A stretch of DNA of 64,000 nt from Microbacterium maritypicum (GCF_008868125.1 NZ_WAAQ01000001.1:186001-250000); one strand, 5' to 3'. Numbered from the stretch's first letter, positions 1 to 9,565 are shown. The notes: generated by a model not told the origin, from the sequence alone. Program-made: numbers and translations.

Positions 1-289
1 AGCTCGACAGGTGTCCCTGGATCACGTCGACGCTCGCATCCAGCCCGAACTCGGCAGCGACATCGACCACGGCCCGCACGTCGTCGACGGCCTCGTCGCG
101 GATCAGCGTGCGGTTCGGCTGCAGAACGGTCCACAGGGGGAAGATGCGCAGGTGGTCGAGGCCCAGGTCGGCGAGGGCGGCGAAGTCGCGGCGCACCTCG
201 TCGAGATCCAGCGACATCCACGCGTGCATCCACTGGGAGCGCGGGGTGTAGTTGGCGCCGAAGCGCAGCGGGGCGGCGGAGGTGGTCAT
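1..289 (-). CDS. GH5-family glycoside hydrolase, probable beta-mannosidase (partial)
   Basis: Only the first 96 codons are in the window: ATG at 289 reading leftward, with no stop before base 1. The visible N-terminus contains [15 protein letters not shown], then DHLRIFPLW and LQPNRTLIR, which looks like the first strands of the TIM barrel of GH5 enzymes. From memory it resembles the GH5_18 beta-mannosidases of N-glycan-degrading bifidobacteria, which cleave the Man-beta-1,4-GlcNAc core. No signal peptide is seen, so a cytoplasmic enzyme acting on imported oligosaccharide is likely. It diverges from the sugar ABC importer, GH20 and GH38 genes, which supports a glycan-catabolic role. Subfamily is inferred; the catalytic glutamates lie outside the window. 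Confidence 0.72.
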   Translation of the reverse strand, partial: MTTSAAPLRFGANYTPRSQWMHAWMSLDLDEVRRDFAALADLGLDHLRIFPLWTVLQPNRTLIRDEAVDDVRAVVDVAAEFGLDASVDVIQGHLSS

Positions 290-373
290 CGCTGTCCTTT
301 CCGGGACCGACGGTGGGGGAGCGGCGTGCGGCGGGGCTGGACCCCGAGCGCGCCGTTATGGCATGCTATGGTC

Positions 374-389
374 ACTATATCGTTTTAGT
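374..389. promoter_or_regulatory. Candidate LacI-type operator between GH5 gene and ABC importer
   Basis: ACTATATCGTTTTAGT is an imperfect 16-bp dyad (6 of 8 pairs match) with the central CG typical of LacI-family sugar operators. It sits in the only AT-rich patch of the 162-bp divergent intergenic region (290-451), where it could control both directions. No LacI-family gene is visible in the window, so the regulator is unknown. Confidence 0.35.
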
Positions 390-451
390 AGGGGTTGTCA
401 CAGCGACTCAACGAGACGCCGCAGCCTGGATCACTTCGAAGGAGAATGTCC

Positions 452-1741
452 ATGAAGATCCGCACCAGTGTCGCCGCAGGCATCGCGGTGGCCACAGCAT
501 TCGCGCTCACGGCCTGCACGGGCGGGGCCTCGACCTCCGGCGGATCGGCCGCGGACGGGGAGGTGGGGGGAGAGATCTCCTTCCAGACCTGGTCGCTCAA
601 GAACGACAAGTTCACCCCGTACTTCGAGGGCGTCATCGATGCCTTCGAGAAGGAGAACCCCGGCACCACGGTGAAGTGGATCGACCAGCCCGCCGACGGG
701 TATGAGGACAAGATCCTGCAGCAGGCCGAGTCCGGCGAGCTGCCCGACGTCATCAACCTCCCGCCCGAGTATGCCTACTCGTTGGCCTCGGCGGACCAGC
801 TGCTCGACCTGGGCAGCGCCTCGAAGGTCATCGGCGACTACGTCGACGGTGGTGTCGAGGCCTACACCTACGACGGCATCGACGGGTCGTTCGGCTTCCC
901 GTGGTACCTCGGCACCGAGCTCAACTACTGGAACACGGCGCTGCTCGCGCAGGGAGGCGTCACCGCGACTCCGCAGACGTTCGAGGAGACGATGGATGCG
1001 GCCGAGCAGCTCGCCGCCGCCGGCATCCAGACCATCTCCGACGTGCCGAGCCCTAAATCGCTCCAGATCATGGTGTCCGACGGCGGGGGCACGCAGGATG
1101 TGTACAAGGACGGGAAGTTCGTCTTCAACACTCCCGAGGCCGTCGCGATCGTCGACCGCTATGCGGAGCTCTACAAGGCCGGCGCGATCTCGCCGGAGGC
1201 GCTGCAGAACGCCGGTACCGCGAATGCCAACATCAACAACTTCAACAAGGGCACGGTGGCCTGGGCGACCGCAGGCCCGAACTACATCGACAAGGACATC
1301 GCGGTCAACGCCCCGACACTGCTCCCCGACGTCGACGTGACCAACGGCTTCGGCAACCCGCCGCTGTTCGTGCAGGGCATCAGCGTCTCGGCGAACTCCG
1401 ACAACGCCGCCACCGCTGTGGCCTTCGCCGAGTTCCTCACGAACACCGACAACCAGATCGAGTTCGTGAAGCTCGCCACCGGGTTCTTCCCCGGCACCAA
1501 GGCCGCGAACGAGGACCCGTCGGTGTTCGCCGAGACCGCCCAGAACGAGATGCAGGCCACGGCCAACGACCTCGCCGCCTCGCAGATGAACGACGCGCGG
1601 ATGCTCGGCGCCCCGCAGTTCACCGAGGCCATGGAGACCTACGCCAAGCAGCAGATCGCTCTCGCGGTCAAGGGCGACATCACGGCGCAGGAGGCCCTGG
1701 ACAAGGCGGTCGAGTACGCGGAGCAGAACGTCGTCGGCTGA
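452..1741 (+). CDS. Sugar ABC transporter substrate-binding lipoprotein
   Basis: A 429-residue extracellular solute-binding protein of the maltose/oligosaccharide type (SBP_bac_1). The N-terminus has two basic residues, a hydrophobic stretch and a lipobox L19-T-A-C22, so the mature protein is probably lipid-anchored to the outer face of the membrane. The ATG at 452 is chosen because AAGGAG at 439-444 lies 7 nt before it; the ATG at 446 would be too close and longer starts would place residues before the signal peptide. It is the first gene of a five-gene run (binding protein, two permeases, GH20, GH38). No ATPase is encoded here, so a shared MsiK-type ATPase elsewhere is likely. The ligand, probably a mannose/GlcNAc oligosaccharide, is inferred from the neighbours. 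Confidence 0.9.
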   Translation: MKIRTSVAAGIAVATAFALTACTGGASTSGGSAADGEVGGEISFQTWSLKNDKFTPYFEGVIDAFEKENPGTTVKWIDQPADGYEDKILQQAESGELPDVINLPPEYAYSLASADQLLDLGSASKVIGDYVDGGVEAYTYDGIDGSFGFPWYLGTELNYWNTALLAQGGVTATPQTFEETMDAAEQLAAAGIQTISDVPSPKSLQIMVSDGGGTQDVYKDGKFVFNTPEAVAIVDRYAELYKAGAISPEALQNAGTANANINNFNKGTVAWATAGPNYIDKDIAVNAPTLLPDVDVTNGFGNPPLFVQGISVSANSDNAATAVAFAEFLTNTDNQIEFVKLATGFFPGTKAANEDPSVFAETAQNEMQATANDLAASQMNDARMLGAPQFTEAMETYAKQQIALAVKGDITAQEALDKAVEYAEQNVVG

Positions 1742-1776
1742 GCCGATGACGCGGAGATGAAGGGGGTGGATGCCTC

Positions 1777-2730
1777 ATGAGACGACAGCGCTGGTACACG
1801 CCGTACCTGCTCGTGCTCCCCGGTGTGATCTGGGTGTTCGTGTTCGCCCTCTGGCCGTTCCTGAACACGATCGCCCTCGCGTTCACGGATGCCCGCCCCC
1901 TTCGTCCCGCGCAGTTCGTGGGACTCGACAACTTCGAGAAGATGCTCGGCGACGACCGGTTCGGCTATGCGCTGACGACGTCGCTCGTCTACGTCGTGGT
2001 CTGCGTGCCGCTGCTGACGTTCCTCCCGCTGCTGCTCGCGCTCCTCGTGCACAGCAAGATCCCGGCGATCGGCTTCTTCCGCACCACGTTCTACTTCCCC
2101 GTGATCGCATCGGCGGTCGTCGTGGCGATCGTGTGGGAGTTCCTGTTCTCCGGAAGCGGCACGATCAACTCGGCGCTGAGCTTCTTCGGGCTGATCGATC
2201 GGCCCGTCGAGTTCCTCTCCGATCGGTGGCTCCTGATCGGCTGCGCCATCGGACTCACGGTCTGGAAGGGGCTCGGGTACTACATGGTCGTGTACCTCGC
2301 CGCGCTCGGAAACGTCGGACGTGAGCTGCATGAGGCCGCGGCGATGGACGGAGCCGGACGCTGGCGCCGCTTCTGGTCCGTCACCGTTCCGGGTGTGCGC
2401 GGTCCGATGATGCTCGTGTCGGTGCTGGTGTGCGTGGGGGCGATGCGGGTGTTCACCGAGCTGTACGTGCTCTCGGGCGGCTCCGGCGGCCCCGGCGGAC
2501 AGGCGATGAGCATGGTCATGCTCATCCAATCGATGGGCAAGGGCCTCAACGGTCAGGTCGGCTACGCATCGGCCATCTCGCTCGTGCTGTTCCTGCTCAC
2601 CCTGGTGCCCCTGGCGATCGTGGGCGTCGCGAACAACAGCGACACGATCAAGGAAGCCCTCGCCGGACGGCGCGCGGCCAAGGACGCGAAGCTCGCCAGA
2701 CTCGCGGCGGCAGAGGAGGCCAGGCGATGA
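1777..2730 (+). CDS. Sugar ABC transporter permease (MalF-like)
   Basis: A 317-residue inner-membrane permease with about six hydrophobic segments. The cytoplasmic EAA loop is clear: E186-A-A-A-M-D-G-A-G from residue 186, followed by the FWSVTVPG stretch, which docks with the ATPase subunit. The start ATG at 1777 follows a G-rich ribosome-binding stretch at about 1757-1768. Its stop overlaps the ATG of the next permease (ATGA at 2727-2730), so the two are translationally coupled and probably form a heterodimer. The charged alanine/lysine-rich C-terminal tail is cytoplasmic. Confidence 0.9.
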   Translation: MRRQRWYTPYLLVLPGVIWVFVFALWPFLNTIALAFTDARPLRPAQFVGLDNFEKMLGDDRFGYALTTSLVYVVVCVPLLTFLPLLLALLVHSKIPAIGFFRTTFYFPVIASAVVVAIVWEFLFSGSGTINSALSFFGLIDRPVEFLSDRWLLIGCAIGLTVWKGLGYYMVVYLAALGNVGRELHEAAAMDGAGRWRRFWSVTVPGVRGPMMLVSVLVCVGAMRVFTELYVLSGGSGGPGGQAMSMVMLIQSMGKGLNGQVGYASAISLVLFLLTLVPLAIVGVANNSDTIKEALAGRRAAKDAKLARLAAAEEARR

Positions 2731-3644
2731 CGACGACGCGAGCGATGGTCACCCAGGAGAGCACTCCGAAGGAGCGGCGTGACCGGCCCTACCGCACGCG
2801 CGGTTCCGCCGACATCATGAAGCCGTCGCTCGGCGGTCTGATCGGCAAGTACGCACTGCTCATCGGCGTGCTCGCCATCATGGTCTTCCCATTCCTGTGG
2901 CAGATGTCGACCTCGTTCAAGGGCGCGGCCGAGAACATCTACGACTTCCCGCCGTCGCTGATCCCGAGCGCGCCGACCCTGGACAACTACGCCGAGGTGT
3001 TCCGCACGATCCCGGTGCTCGACTACGCGTGGCACTCGCTCCTCGTGGGCGTCGGCACCGTGCTCACCAACGTGGTCTTCGCCACGATCGGCGGCTATGC
3101 GTTGGGCACCATGAAGTTCCGCGGCAAGTGGGTCGTGCTCGCGATCTTCTTCTCGACGCTGCTCCTGCCCGGCGAGGTCACGCTGACGAGCCAGTACCTC
3201 ACGGTCAAGTCGCTCGGCCTCGCGAACACCCTGTGGGGCGTGTTCCTCCCCGGAGCCATCGCGGCGATCAACGTGTTGCTGATGATGGCCGCCTGCCGCA
3301 TGATCCCCCCGGACACCCTGGATGCGGCGACCATCGACGGCGCCAACACGATGCAGCGTCTGCGCCACATCGTGTGGCCGAACGTCCGCGGCATGGTCTC
3401 GGTCGTCGCGCTGTTCGCCTTCATCGGCGCCTGGGACGACTTCCTCTGGCCGCTGGTCGTGCTGTCGGATCCCGCGAACTACACGCTGACCGTCGGCATG
3501 CAGTATCTGAGCTCGAACTTCGCCGCGAATCCGCGCGTGATCGCGGCGGGGACGATGATCGCGCTGGTGCCGATCATCCTGCTGTTCGCGGTACTGCAGC
3601 GGCAGTTCTTCAAGGGCGTCGAAGAGGGAAGCGTCAAGGGGTGA
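2727..3644 (+). CDS. Sugar ABC transporter permease (MalG-like)
   Basis: A 305-residue permease of the MalG/LacG type. A basic N-terminal tail of about 35 residues precedes the first membrane helix. The EAA-type loop is seen around residues 197-215 (LDAATIDGANTMQRLRHIVW). GAGGAGG at 2713-2719 lies 7 nt before the ATG, which overlaps the TGA of the preceding permease. The end overlaps the GTG of the GH20 gene (GTGA at 3641-3644), so transport and hydrolysis are made from one coupled message. Confidence 0.9.
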   Translation: MTTTRAMVTQESTPKERRDRPYRTRGSADIMKPSLGGLIGKYALLIGVLAIMVFPFLWQMSTSFKGAAENIYDFPPSLIPSAPTLDNYAEVFRTIPVLDYAWHSLLVGVGTVLTNVVFATIGGYALGTMKFRGKWVVLAIFFSTLLLPGEVTLTSQYLTVKSLGLANTLWGVFLPGAIAAINVLLMMAACRMIPPDTLDAATIDGANTMQRLRHIVWPNVRGMVSVVALFAFIGAWDDFLWPLVVLSDPANYTLTVGMQYLSSNFAANPRVIAAGTMIALVPIILLFAVLQRQFFKGVEEGSVKG

Positions 3645-5107
3645 CCGCACTGCACGACACCGGCCGCGCCGACAGCCCGCGTCCCTGGCTCGCGATCCCG
3701 CAGCCGACGACGGCGGAGCTGTCGAGCGGCGCATGGAGACCCTCCACGGTCAGGGTCGCGGCCGATGACCCGATGCTCGCTCGGGAGGCGGTGCGGTTGA
3801 CCAGGGAGCTCGCAGCCCTCGGCATCCCGGACGGCGAAGGCCCTGTCGTGTGTCTGCGGAGAGACGACAGGCCCGATGAGTCGTTCGAGATCACGGTCGG
3901 CGAGGACATCGCGGTGTTCGCAGGCACCGCGGCCGGGGCGTTCCGGGCGACACGTCAGCTGCTGCACAACCTGCGGGCGCAGGGCCTCGTGCCGCACGGC
4001 CGTGTCTGCTCCGCGCCCGTGGTCGCGGAGCGCGGGTTCCACCTCGACGCCGCCCGCAAGCACTTCCCCGCGCCGTGGATCGTCGACCTGCTGCACGCGC
4101 TGGCCGACGTCGGCATCACGACCTTCCAATGGCACGTGTCCGAGAACGAGGGCTTCCGGATCGGCTCGGAGGCGTTCCCCGAGATCGTCTCGAGCGCTCA
4201 TGTCACCCGCGCCGAGGCCCTGGTCGTGGCCGACACCGCCGCCGACCTGCACATCGACATCGTGCCCTCCCTCGACATGCCGGGCCACCTCCGCCACGCC
4301 CTCGCCGCGCATCCGGAGCTCCGCCTGCCGGACGCCGGCGGCCTGCCGACCGATCATGCGCTGGACATCACCCGCACCGCGGCGATCGACTTCGCCGCGG
4401 CGCTGATCGACGACGTCGCCGCGCTGTTCCCGCGCAGCACGCGCTGGCACCTCGGCGGCGACGAATTCGTCGACTTCGCGCGCATCGAGGAGTATCCCGC
4501 GCTGGCCGCCGCCGCCAGGGAGAAGCACGGGCCCCGCGCCACTGGCTTCGACCTGCTGACCGCGTTCGTGAACGCCATGTCGGCGCACCTCCGTGCACGC
4601 GGCCTCGTCCCGCGCGTCTGGAACGACGGGATGCTCCGCAGCGAGGTCGTCGCCCTCGACCCGGATCTCGTGCTGACGTGGTGGACGAACTGGCACGTCG
4701 AGATGCGGCCGCTCGCTGCCGCCGTCGACGCGGGGAACCCTCTCGTGAACTTCCACGACGCGCTGTTGTACTACGTCCTCGGAGAGAAGGCGGGCTACAC
4801 GTATCCGACGAGCGCGCGCATCTGGGAGTCCGAGTGGCATCCGGGTCTGTTCCCTGCGCTCCCGGACCGCACCCGGCAGGAGATCCCGATGCCCTACCCC
4901 GCTCGGCTCCTCGGGGCCTCGTTCTCCGTCTGGTCCGACGACGCTTCGGCGCAGAACCCCGAAGAGGTCGCCGACGGGGTACGCAGGCCGCTGCGGGCGA
5001 TGGCCGAGCGCGCGTGGAACGGCACCAGCGCACTCTCGCACGATCAGTTCTGCGAGATCGACGCGGCGATCGGTGTCGCGACCGCCCCGGGGCCGTGCGC
5101 CCGGTAG
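3641..5107 (+). CDS. Beta-N-acetylhexosaminidase, GH20
   Basis: A 488-residue family 20 hexosaminidase that would release terminal beta-linked GlcNAc or GalNAc by substrate-assisted catalysis. The N-terminal part (to about residue 120) matches the GH20b-like alpha/beta domain, and the TIM barrel begins near RGFHLDAARKHFP. The catalytic D-E pair is D274-E275 in W-H-L-G-G-D-E. A conserved Trp pair (TWWTNWH) lies further on. The GTG start at 3641 overlaps the permease stop. No signal peptide is present, so the enzyme likely acts in the cytoplasm on imported oligosaccharides. Confidence 0.9.
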   Translation: MTALHDTGRADSPRPWLAIPQPTTAELSSGAWRPSTVRVAADDPMLAREAVRLTRELAALGIPDGEGPVVCLRRDDRPDESFEITVGEDIAVFAGTAAGAFRATRQLLHNLRAQGLVPHGRVCSAPVVAERGFHLDAARKHFPAPWIVDLLHALADVGITTFQWHVSENEGFRIGSEAFPEIVSSAHVTRAEALVVADTAADLHIDIVPSLDMPGHLRHALAAHPELRLPDAGGLPTDHALDITRTAAIDFAAALIDDVAALFPRSTRWHLGGDEFVDFARIEEYPALAAAAREKHGPRATGFDLLTAFVNAMSAHLRARGLVPRVWNDGMLRSEVVALDPDLVLTWWTNWHVEMRPLAAAVDAGNPLVNFHDALLYYVLGEKAGYTYPTSARIWESEWHPGLFPALPDRTRQEIPMPYPARLLGASFSVWSDDASAQNPEEVADGVRRPLRAMAERAWNGTSALSHDQFCEIDAAIGVATAPGPCAR

Positions 5108-5188
5108 CGTCGAGCCGTCTGCACCGATCCGAGTCATCCCCGTTCAGAACCCCGTCCCCCACCCACCGTCGAGCCCGGAGACCCACCC

Positions 5189-8100
5189 ATGCATGACGAC
5201 ACCTCGCTCACCGTCGGCCGCGTCAAGCGCGTGCTCGAGGAGCGCATCCGCCCCGCGATCCACTCCGCTTCCGTGCCGCTGGGCGTCGAGATCCACGAGC
5301 TGCCGGGTGAGCCGATCGCTCCTGCCGAGGGACTCGCGCTCGACTTCGAGCCCGGTGCGGTCGGCGCTCCCTGGGGGCCGGCCTGGGGCACCACCTGGTT
5401 CAAGCTCACCGGCCGCGTGCCGGCCGAGTGGGCGGGGCGTCGTGTCGAGGCTCTCATCGATCTCGGCTTCGACGTGAACATGACCGGCTTCCAGTGCGAG
5501 GCGCTGGCCTATCGCCGGGGCGCCACGGATTCCGATCCGATTCCCGTGAAGAGCATCAATCCGCGCAACCAGTGGGTGCCGATCGCCGAGGCCGCCGCGG
5601 GCGAAGAGCCCGTCGAGCTGTATCTCGAAGCGGCATCCAACCCGGTGCTGCTCGATTACCACCCCTTCCTGCCGACGCAGGAGGGCGACATCCTCACCTC
5701 CTCGAAGGAGCCGCTCTACCGCACGCGCCGGATGGATCTGGCGGTGTTCGAGGAGGAGGTCTTCGACCTCTCCCTCGACCTGGAGGTGCTGTTCGAGCTG
5801 CAGGCCGAGCTGCCGGCGACCTCGCCGCGGCGCATGCGCATCCTGCAGGCCATGGACGACGCGCTCGACGTGCTCGACCTGCAGCGCATCGTGGCTACCG
5901 CGCCCGCTGCCCGCGCCCGCCTCGCCGACGTGCTCGCCGCGCCCGCCGAGGCGAGTGCGCACCGCATCTCGGCCGTCGGACACGCGCATATCGACTCGGC
6001 GTGGCTGTGGCCGGTGCGGGAGACGATCCGCAAGGTCGCGCGCACCACGTCGTCGATGACGACGCTCATCGACGAGCATCCGCAGTTCCAGTACGGGATG
6101 TCGAGCGCGCAGCAGTACGCGTGGATCAAGGAGCACCGCCCCGAGGTGTGGGAGCGGGTCAAGGCCGCGGTTGCCGCGGGGCGCTTCCTGCCGCTCGGCG
6201 GCATGTGGGTCGAGTCCGACACCGTGATGCCGACGGGGGAGTCGCTCGTGCGGCAGTTCTCGCACGGGCAGCGGTTCTTCGAGCGCGAGTTCGGCATCCG
6301 CTCGAAGGGCGTCTGGCTGCCGGACAGCTTCGGGTACTCGCCGGCCCTGCCGCAGCTGATGCGCCGCGCCGGGTTCGAGTGGTTCTTCACGCAGAAGATC
6401 TCCTGGAACCAGCAGAACGTCTTCCCGCACCACTCCTTCCTGTGGGAGGGCATCGACGGTTCGCAGGTGTTCACGCACTTCCCCTCGATGGACACCTACA
6501 ACTCGCAGCTCAGCGGCATGGAGGTCGCGAAGGCCGCTCGCCAGTTCAAGGAGAACCGCCTCAGCTCGCGGTCGATCGCCCCGGTCGGCTGGGGTGACGG
6601 CGGCGGTGGCACGACCCGCGAGATGACGGGCAAGGCCGAGCGCCTGCGCGACCTCGAGGGCAGCGCGCAGGTCGTGTGGGAGCACCCGGACGACTTCTTC
6701 GACGCCGCCAAGGCCGAGCTGCCGAACCCGGCGGTGTGGGTCGGCGAGCTGTACCTCGAGCTGCACCGCGGAACGCTCACCAGCCAGCACGCCACCAAGG
6801 CGCTGCACCGGTGGGCGGAGCACGCGCTGATCGAGGCCGAGCTGTGGGCCGCGACCGATGCCGTGCGCACCGGCGCCGCGTATCCCCAGGCCGAGTTCGA
6901 CCGGCTGTGGCAGGCCGTGCTGCTGCACGAGTTCCACGACATCCTCCCCGGCACCTCGATCGCGTGGGTGCACCGCGAGGCTGTCGCGGTGCTGTCGGAT
7001 GTGCTCTCGGACGCCCGCGACATCGCCGTCGCCGCCCGCCGTTCTCTCGCCGGCGAGGGTGATCGGGAGCTGCAGTTCGAGCCGACATCGGTCGGCCGCG
7101 GCCGCGCACTCGGGGCGGCCTTCGTGGCCGAGTCCACGGCGGCGCCGGTCTCGCTCACCGAGGAGGACGGCGGCTGGCGCCTGGAGAACGAGCTCGTCTC
7201 GGTGCTCGTCTCCGCCGATGGCCTGATCGTCTCGGCCGTCGACAAGGGCACCGGTCGCGATGCCGTCGCGCCGGGCAAGGCCGCGAACCTGTTCCAGCTG
7301 CACCAGGACTTCCCGAACATGTGGGATGCGTGGGACATCGACCGGTACTACCTGGGCAGCGTCGACGACCTCACGGCCGTCTCGTCGATCGAGGCCTCGA
7401 TGGTCGGCGGCTCCGCCCGGATCGTGGTCGTGCGTCCGTTCTCGGAGTCGACCATCGAGCAGACGATCATCCTCCAGCCGGAGTCGCGCACCGTGCTGCT
7501 GCGCAACGAGATCGACTGGAACGAGACCGAGAAGCTGCTCAAGCTCGCCTTCCCGCTCGACGTGCAGGCCGCGCACACCGACGCCGAGACCCAGTTCGGC
7601 TATCAGTCGCGCGTCACGCACACGAACACCAGCTGGGAGGCGGCGAAGTTCGAGACGTCGATGCACCGCTTCGTGCTGGTGCGCGAGCAAGATTTCGGCG
7701 TGGCCCTGGTGAACGACTCGATCTACGGCTACGACACCTCGCGCGAGGTGTCCGACGACGCGGTCGTGACGACCGTGCGGCTCTCGCTGCTGCGGGCGCC
7801 GCGCTTCCCCGACCCCGACACCGACCACGGCCACCACGAGATCGAGGTCGGCTTCGTGGTCGGAGCGGATGCCGCGATCGCGACGGCCGAGGGCATCCGG
7901 ATCAACGCGCTCCCGAGCGTCGTGCGCGGTGAGCGCGAGGTCGAGCCCCTCGTGTCGGTGGAGGGAGAGGGCATCGTGGTGTCGGCGGTCAAGTTGGCCG
8001 ACGACGGCTCGGGCGACGTGATCGTGCGCGTGTACGAGGCGCTCGGACGGCGTGCGGCCGGCGAGGTCTCTGTCGGGTTCGAGCACCGCGAGGTACGCGA

Positions 8101-8197
8101 GGTGAGCCTGATCGAAGACGACATCGACGAGGCCCGGACCGGTGGCGAGTTGAAGCTGCGTCCGTTCGAGGTGCGGACGCTGCGCATCGTGCGCTGA
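5189..8197 (+). CDS. Alpha-mannosidase, GH38
   Basis: A 1002-residue family 38 alpha-mannosidase. The zinc-binding signature H265-A-H267-I-D269-S-A-W lies in the catalytic domain. D379, in WLPDSFGYS, fits the catalytic nucleophile. The N-terminal 260 residues form the beta-sandwich seen in bacterial and class II enzymes, and the C-terminal half holds the usual beta-domains. It starts 81 nt after the GH20 gene in the same direction and has no signal peptide, fitting cytoplasmic trimming of alpha-mannosides after import. The spacer 5108-5188 shows no clear terminator. Confidence 0.93.
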   Translation: MHDDTSLTVGRVKRVLEERIRPAIHSASVPLGVEIHELPGEPIAPAEGLALDFEPGAVGAPWGPAWGTTWFKLTGRVPAEWAGRRVEALIDLGFDVNMTGFQCEALAYRRGATDSDPIPVKSINPRNQWVPIAEAAAGEEPVELYLEAASNPVLLDYHPFLPTQEGDILTSSKEPLYRTRRMDLAVFEEEVFDLSLDLEVLFELQAELPATSPRRMRILQAMDDALDVLDLQRIVATAPAARARLADVLAAPAEASAHRISAVGHAHIDSAWLWPVRETIRKVARTTSSMTTLIDEHPQFQYGMSSAQQYAWIKEHRPEVWERVKAAVAAGRFLPLGGMWVESDTVMPTGESLVRQFSHGQRFFEREFGIRSKGVWLPDSFGYSPALPQLMRRAGFEWFFTQKISWNQQNVFPHHSFLWEGIDGSQVFTHFPSMDTYNSQLSGMEVAKAARQFKENRLSSRSIAPVGWGDGGGGTTREMTGKAERLRDLEGSAQVVWEHPDDFFDAAKAELPNPAVWVGELYLELHRGTLTSQHATKALHRWAEHALIEAELWAATDAVRTGAAYPQAEFDRLWQAVLLHEFHDILPGTSIAWVHREAVAVLSDVLSDARDIAVAARRSLAGEGDRELQFEPTSVGRGRALGAAFVAESTAAPVSLTEEDGGWRLENELVSVLVSADGLIVSAVDKGTGRDAVAPGKAANLFQLHQDFPNMWDAWDIDRYYLGSVDDLTAVSSIEASMVGGSARIVVVRPFSESTIEQTIILQPESRTVLLRNEIDWNETEKLLKLAFPLDVQAAHTDAETQFGYQSRVTHTNTSWEAAKFETSMHRFVLVREQDFGVALVNDSIYGYDTSREVSDDAVVTTVRLSLLRAPRFPDPDTDHGHHEIEVGFVVGADAAIATAEGIRINALPSVVRGEREVEPLVSVEGEGIVVSAVKLADDGSGDVIVRVYEALGRRAAGEVSVGFEHREVREVSLIEDDIDEARTGGELKLRPFEVRTLRIVR

Positions 8198-8221
8198 GAG
8201 GGGCGTCCTGGTCGGGAGTCG

Positions 8222-9565
8222 TCAGAGGGACGCGCGGAAGGCCTCGTAGTCGGCGAGCGACACCGCGGCGTAGGCGCGGGCCCACTCGAGCAGCGCCTGC
8301 CCGAGCACCCGCCCGTTGCCGATGTAGCCGGCGACCTCGGTGGCGGTCAGCGACTGGCTGTGGGCGCGGGCGATGGTCGCGGCGCACGCCTGCCCGTACG
8401 TGATGAACGGCCCGTCGTCGAGGTCTTCGACGTCGATGCTGCCCTTCATGTCGTGGAACTGCCGCACGTAGAAGTCGGCGCTCGTGTTGCGCATGTGCCC
8501 GAGGAACGGGTCGGAGAGGGCCTGCAGGATGCGCTGCATCGCGACGACGCGCGCTCCTTCGCCGTCGGCGTCGATCACCTCCTGCAGCGCGGTCGGCTGG
8601 GGGATGCGGCCGTACTCCACCAGCACGCTCTGCGACGCCTGCTTCGGCTGCATCAGGATCGTGGCCCCCTCGCCATCCTGGAAGAGCACCAGGTAGCAGC
8701 GCGTGCCCACGCTGCCGACGCCGACCACGCGGCGTGCGACGTCGCTCACGGTGAAGTGGTCGAACAGCAGGGCGATGTCGGGGCTCGTGGTGCGGCGATA
8801 CTGCGACAGCAGATCGTGCACGGCGTCGAGGAGTGCGGGGCCGACCGCGGTGGTGGTCGGTTCGTCGGGCACGAAGCGACGGCGGCCGTCGGCATCCTCC
8901 ACCGTGAGCCGGCGCACCGCACGCTCGCCGGTGCGTCGCTCCGCCTGCTTCACCGCCCGGCGGATCGCCTTCTGCGAGGCCTTGTCGAGCATGGTCCGTG
9001 ACGAGGCGACGTCGAAGTGCGTGAAGTAGCGGGCGGTCGGGCTCAGCTCGGTCGCGCGTGCGATGCCGCGGGCGTAGCCGGAGACGGCGGTGAGGACGGC
9101 GGTGTCGATGACCTCATCGGAGCGGCCGCTCGCCCTGCCTCCGACGACGATGCTCGCGACGAGCCTCTTCACATCCCACTCCCACGGCGCCCATGCGGCT
9201 TCATCGAAGTCGTTGAGGTCGAACATCAGTCGTCGTTCGGCCGAGGCGTAGAACCCGAAGTTCGACACGTGGGCGTCGCCGCAGGAGGCGACGAGGATGC
9301 CGCTGTGCGGCGCATCCGCGAGGTCGGCGGCCATCAGCGCCGCGGTACCGCGATAGAACGCGAAGGGACTCGTCGACATGCGTTCGGCCCGCAGGGGGAG
9401 CAGCTCGGGGATGCGGGAGCTGTTCTGTGCGGCCAGGATGCCGAGGGGATCGCGCGTGCCGCTCGCGAGTTCGGCGAGGGCTCGTCGTGGCGCGCGCTTT
9501 CGGGCCTCCTCGCCGCGTTCGACGAGTTCGCGATGCGACAGCGGGCGTGTCCAGGCGGGGCGCAT
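8222..9565 (-). CDS. DUF2252 family protein
   Basis: A 447-residue protein of the DUF2252 family, whose fold is distantly kinase-like and whose biochemical role is not established. Recognisable family motifs are SFFAFYRG-like SPFAFYRGTAA, GDAHVSNFGFYA and FDLNDFDEA, all in the N-terminal half. The start at 9565 is chosen because the family begins at about this point; longer upstream frames run into the next gene. CACAAT at 9572-9577 lies 6 nt before the ATG and may be a -10 for a leaderless transcript. It converges on the GH38 gene with a 24-nt gap. Confidence 0.82.
   Translation of the reverse strand: MRPAWTRPLSHRELVERGEEARKRAPRRALAELASGTRDPLGILAAQNSSRIPELLPLRAERMSTSPFAFYRGTAALMAADLADAPHSGILVASCGDAHVSNFGFYASAERRLMFDLNDFDEAAWAPWEWDVKRLVASIVVGGRASGRSDEVIDTAVLTAVSGYARGIARATELSPTARYFTHFDVASSRTMLDKASQKAIRRAVKQAERRTGERAVRRLTVEDADGRRRFVPDEPTTTAVGPALLDAVHDLLSQYRRTTSPDIALLFDHFTVSDVARRVVGVGSVGTRCYLVLFQDGEGATILMQPKQASQSVLVEYGRIPQPTALQEVIDADGEGARVVAMQRILQALSDPFLGHMRNTSADFYVRQFHDMKGSIDVEDLDDGPFITYGQACAATIARAHSQSLTATEVAGYIGNGRVLGQALLEWARAYAAVSLADYEAFRASL

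Noticed and set aside
1725..1748. Short inverted repeat around the stop of the sugar-binding-protein gene (TCGGC-TGA-GCCGA)
   Set aside because: Only 5 bp and within common GC-rich sequence; too weak to call a terminator.
2897..3640. Upstream extension of the GH20 frame inside the second permease gene
   Set aside because: It overlaps a clear permease; the GTG at 3641 with a GTGA overlap gives a normal GH20 N-terminus.
5144..8086. 980-codon open frame antisense to the alpha-mannosidase gene
   Set aside because: Arises from the GC-rich third positions of the GH38 gene; the product is Arg/Asp/Gly/His-rich low-complexity sequence with no recognisable domain.
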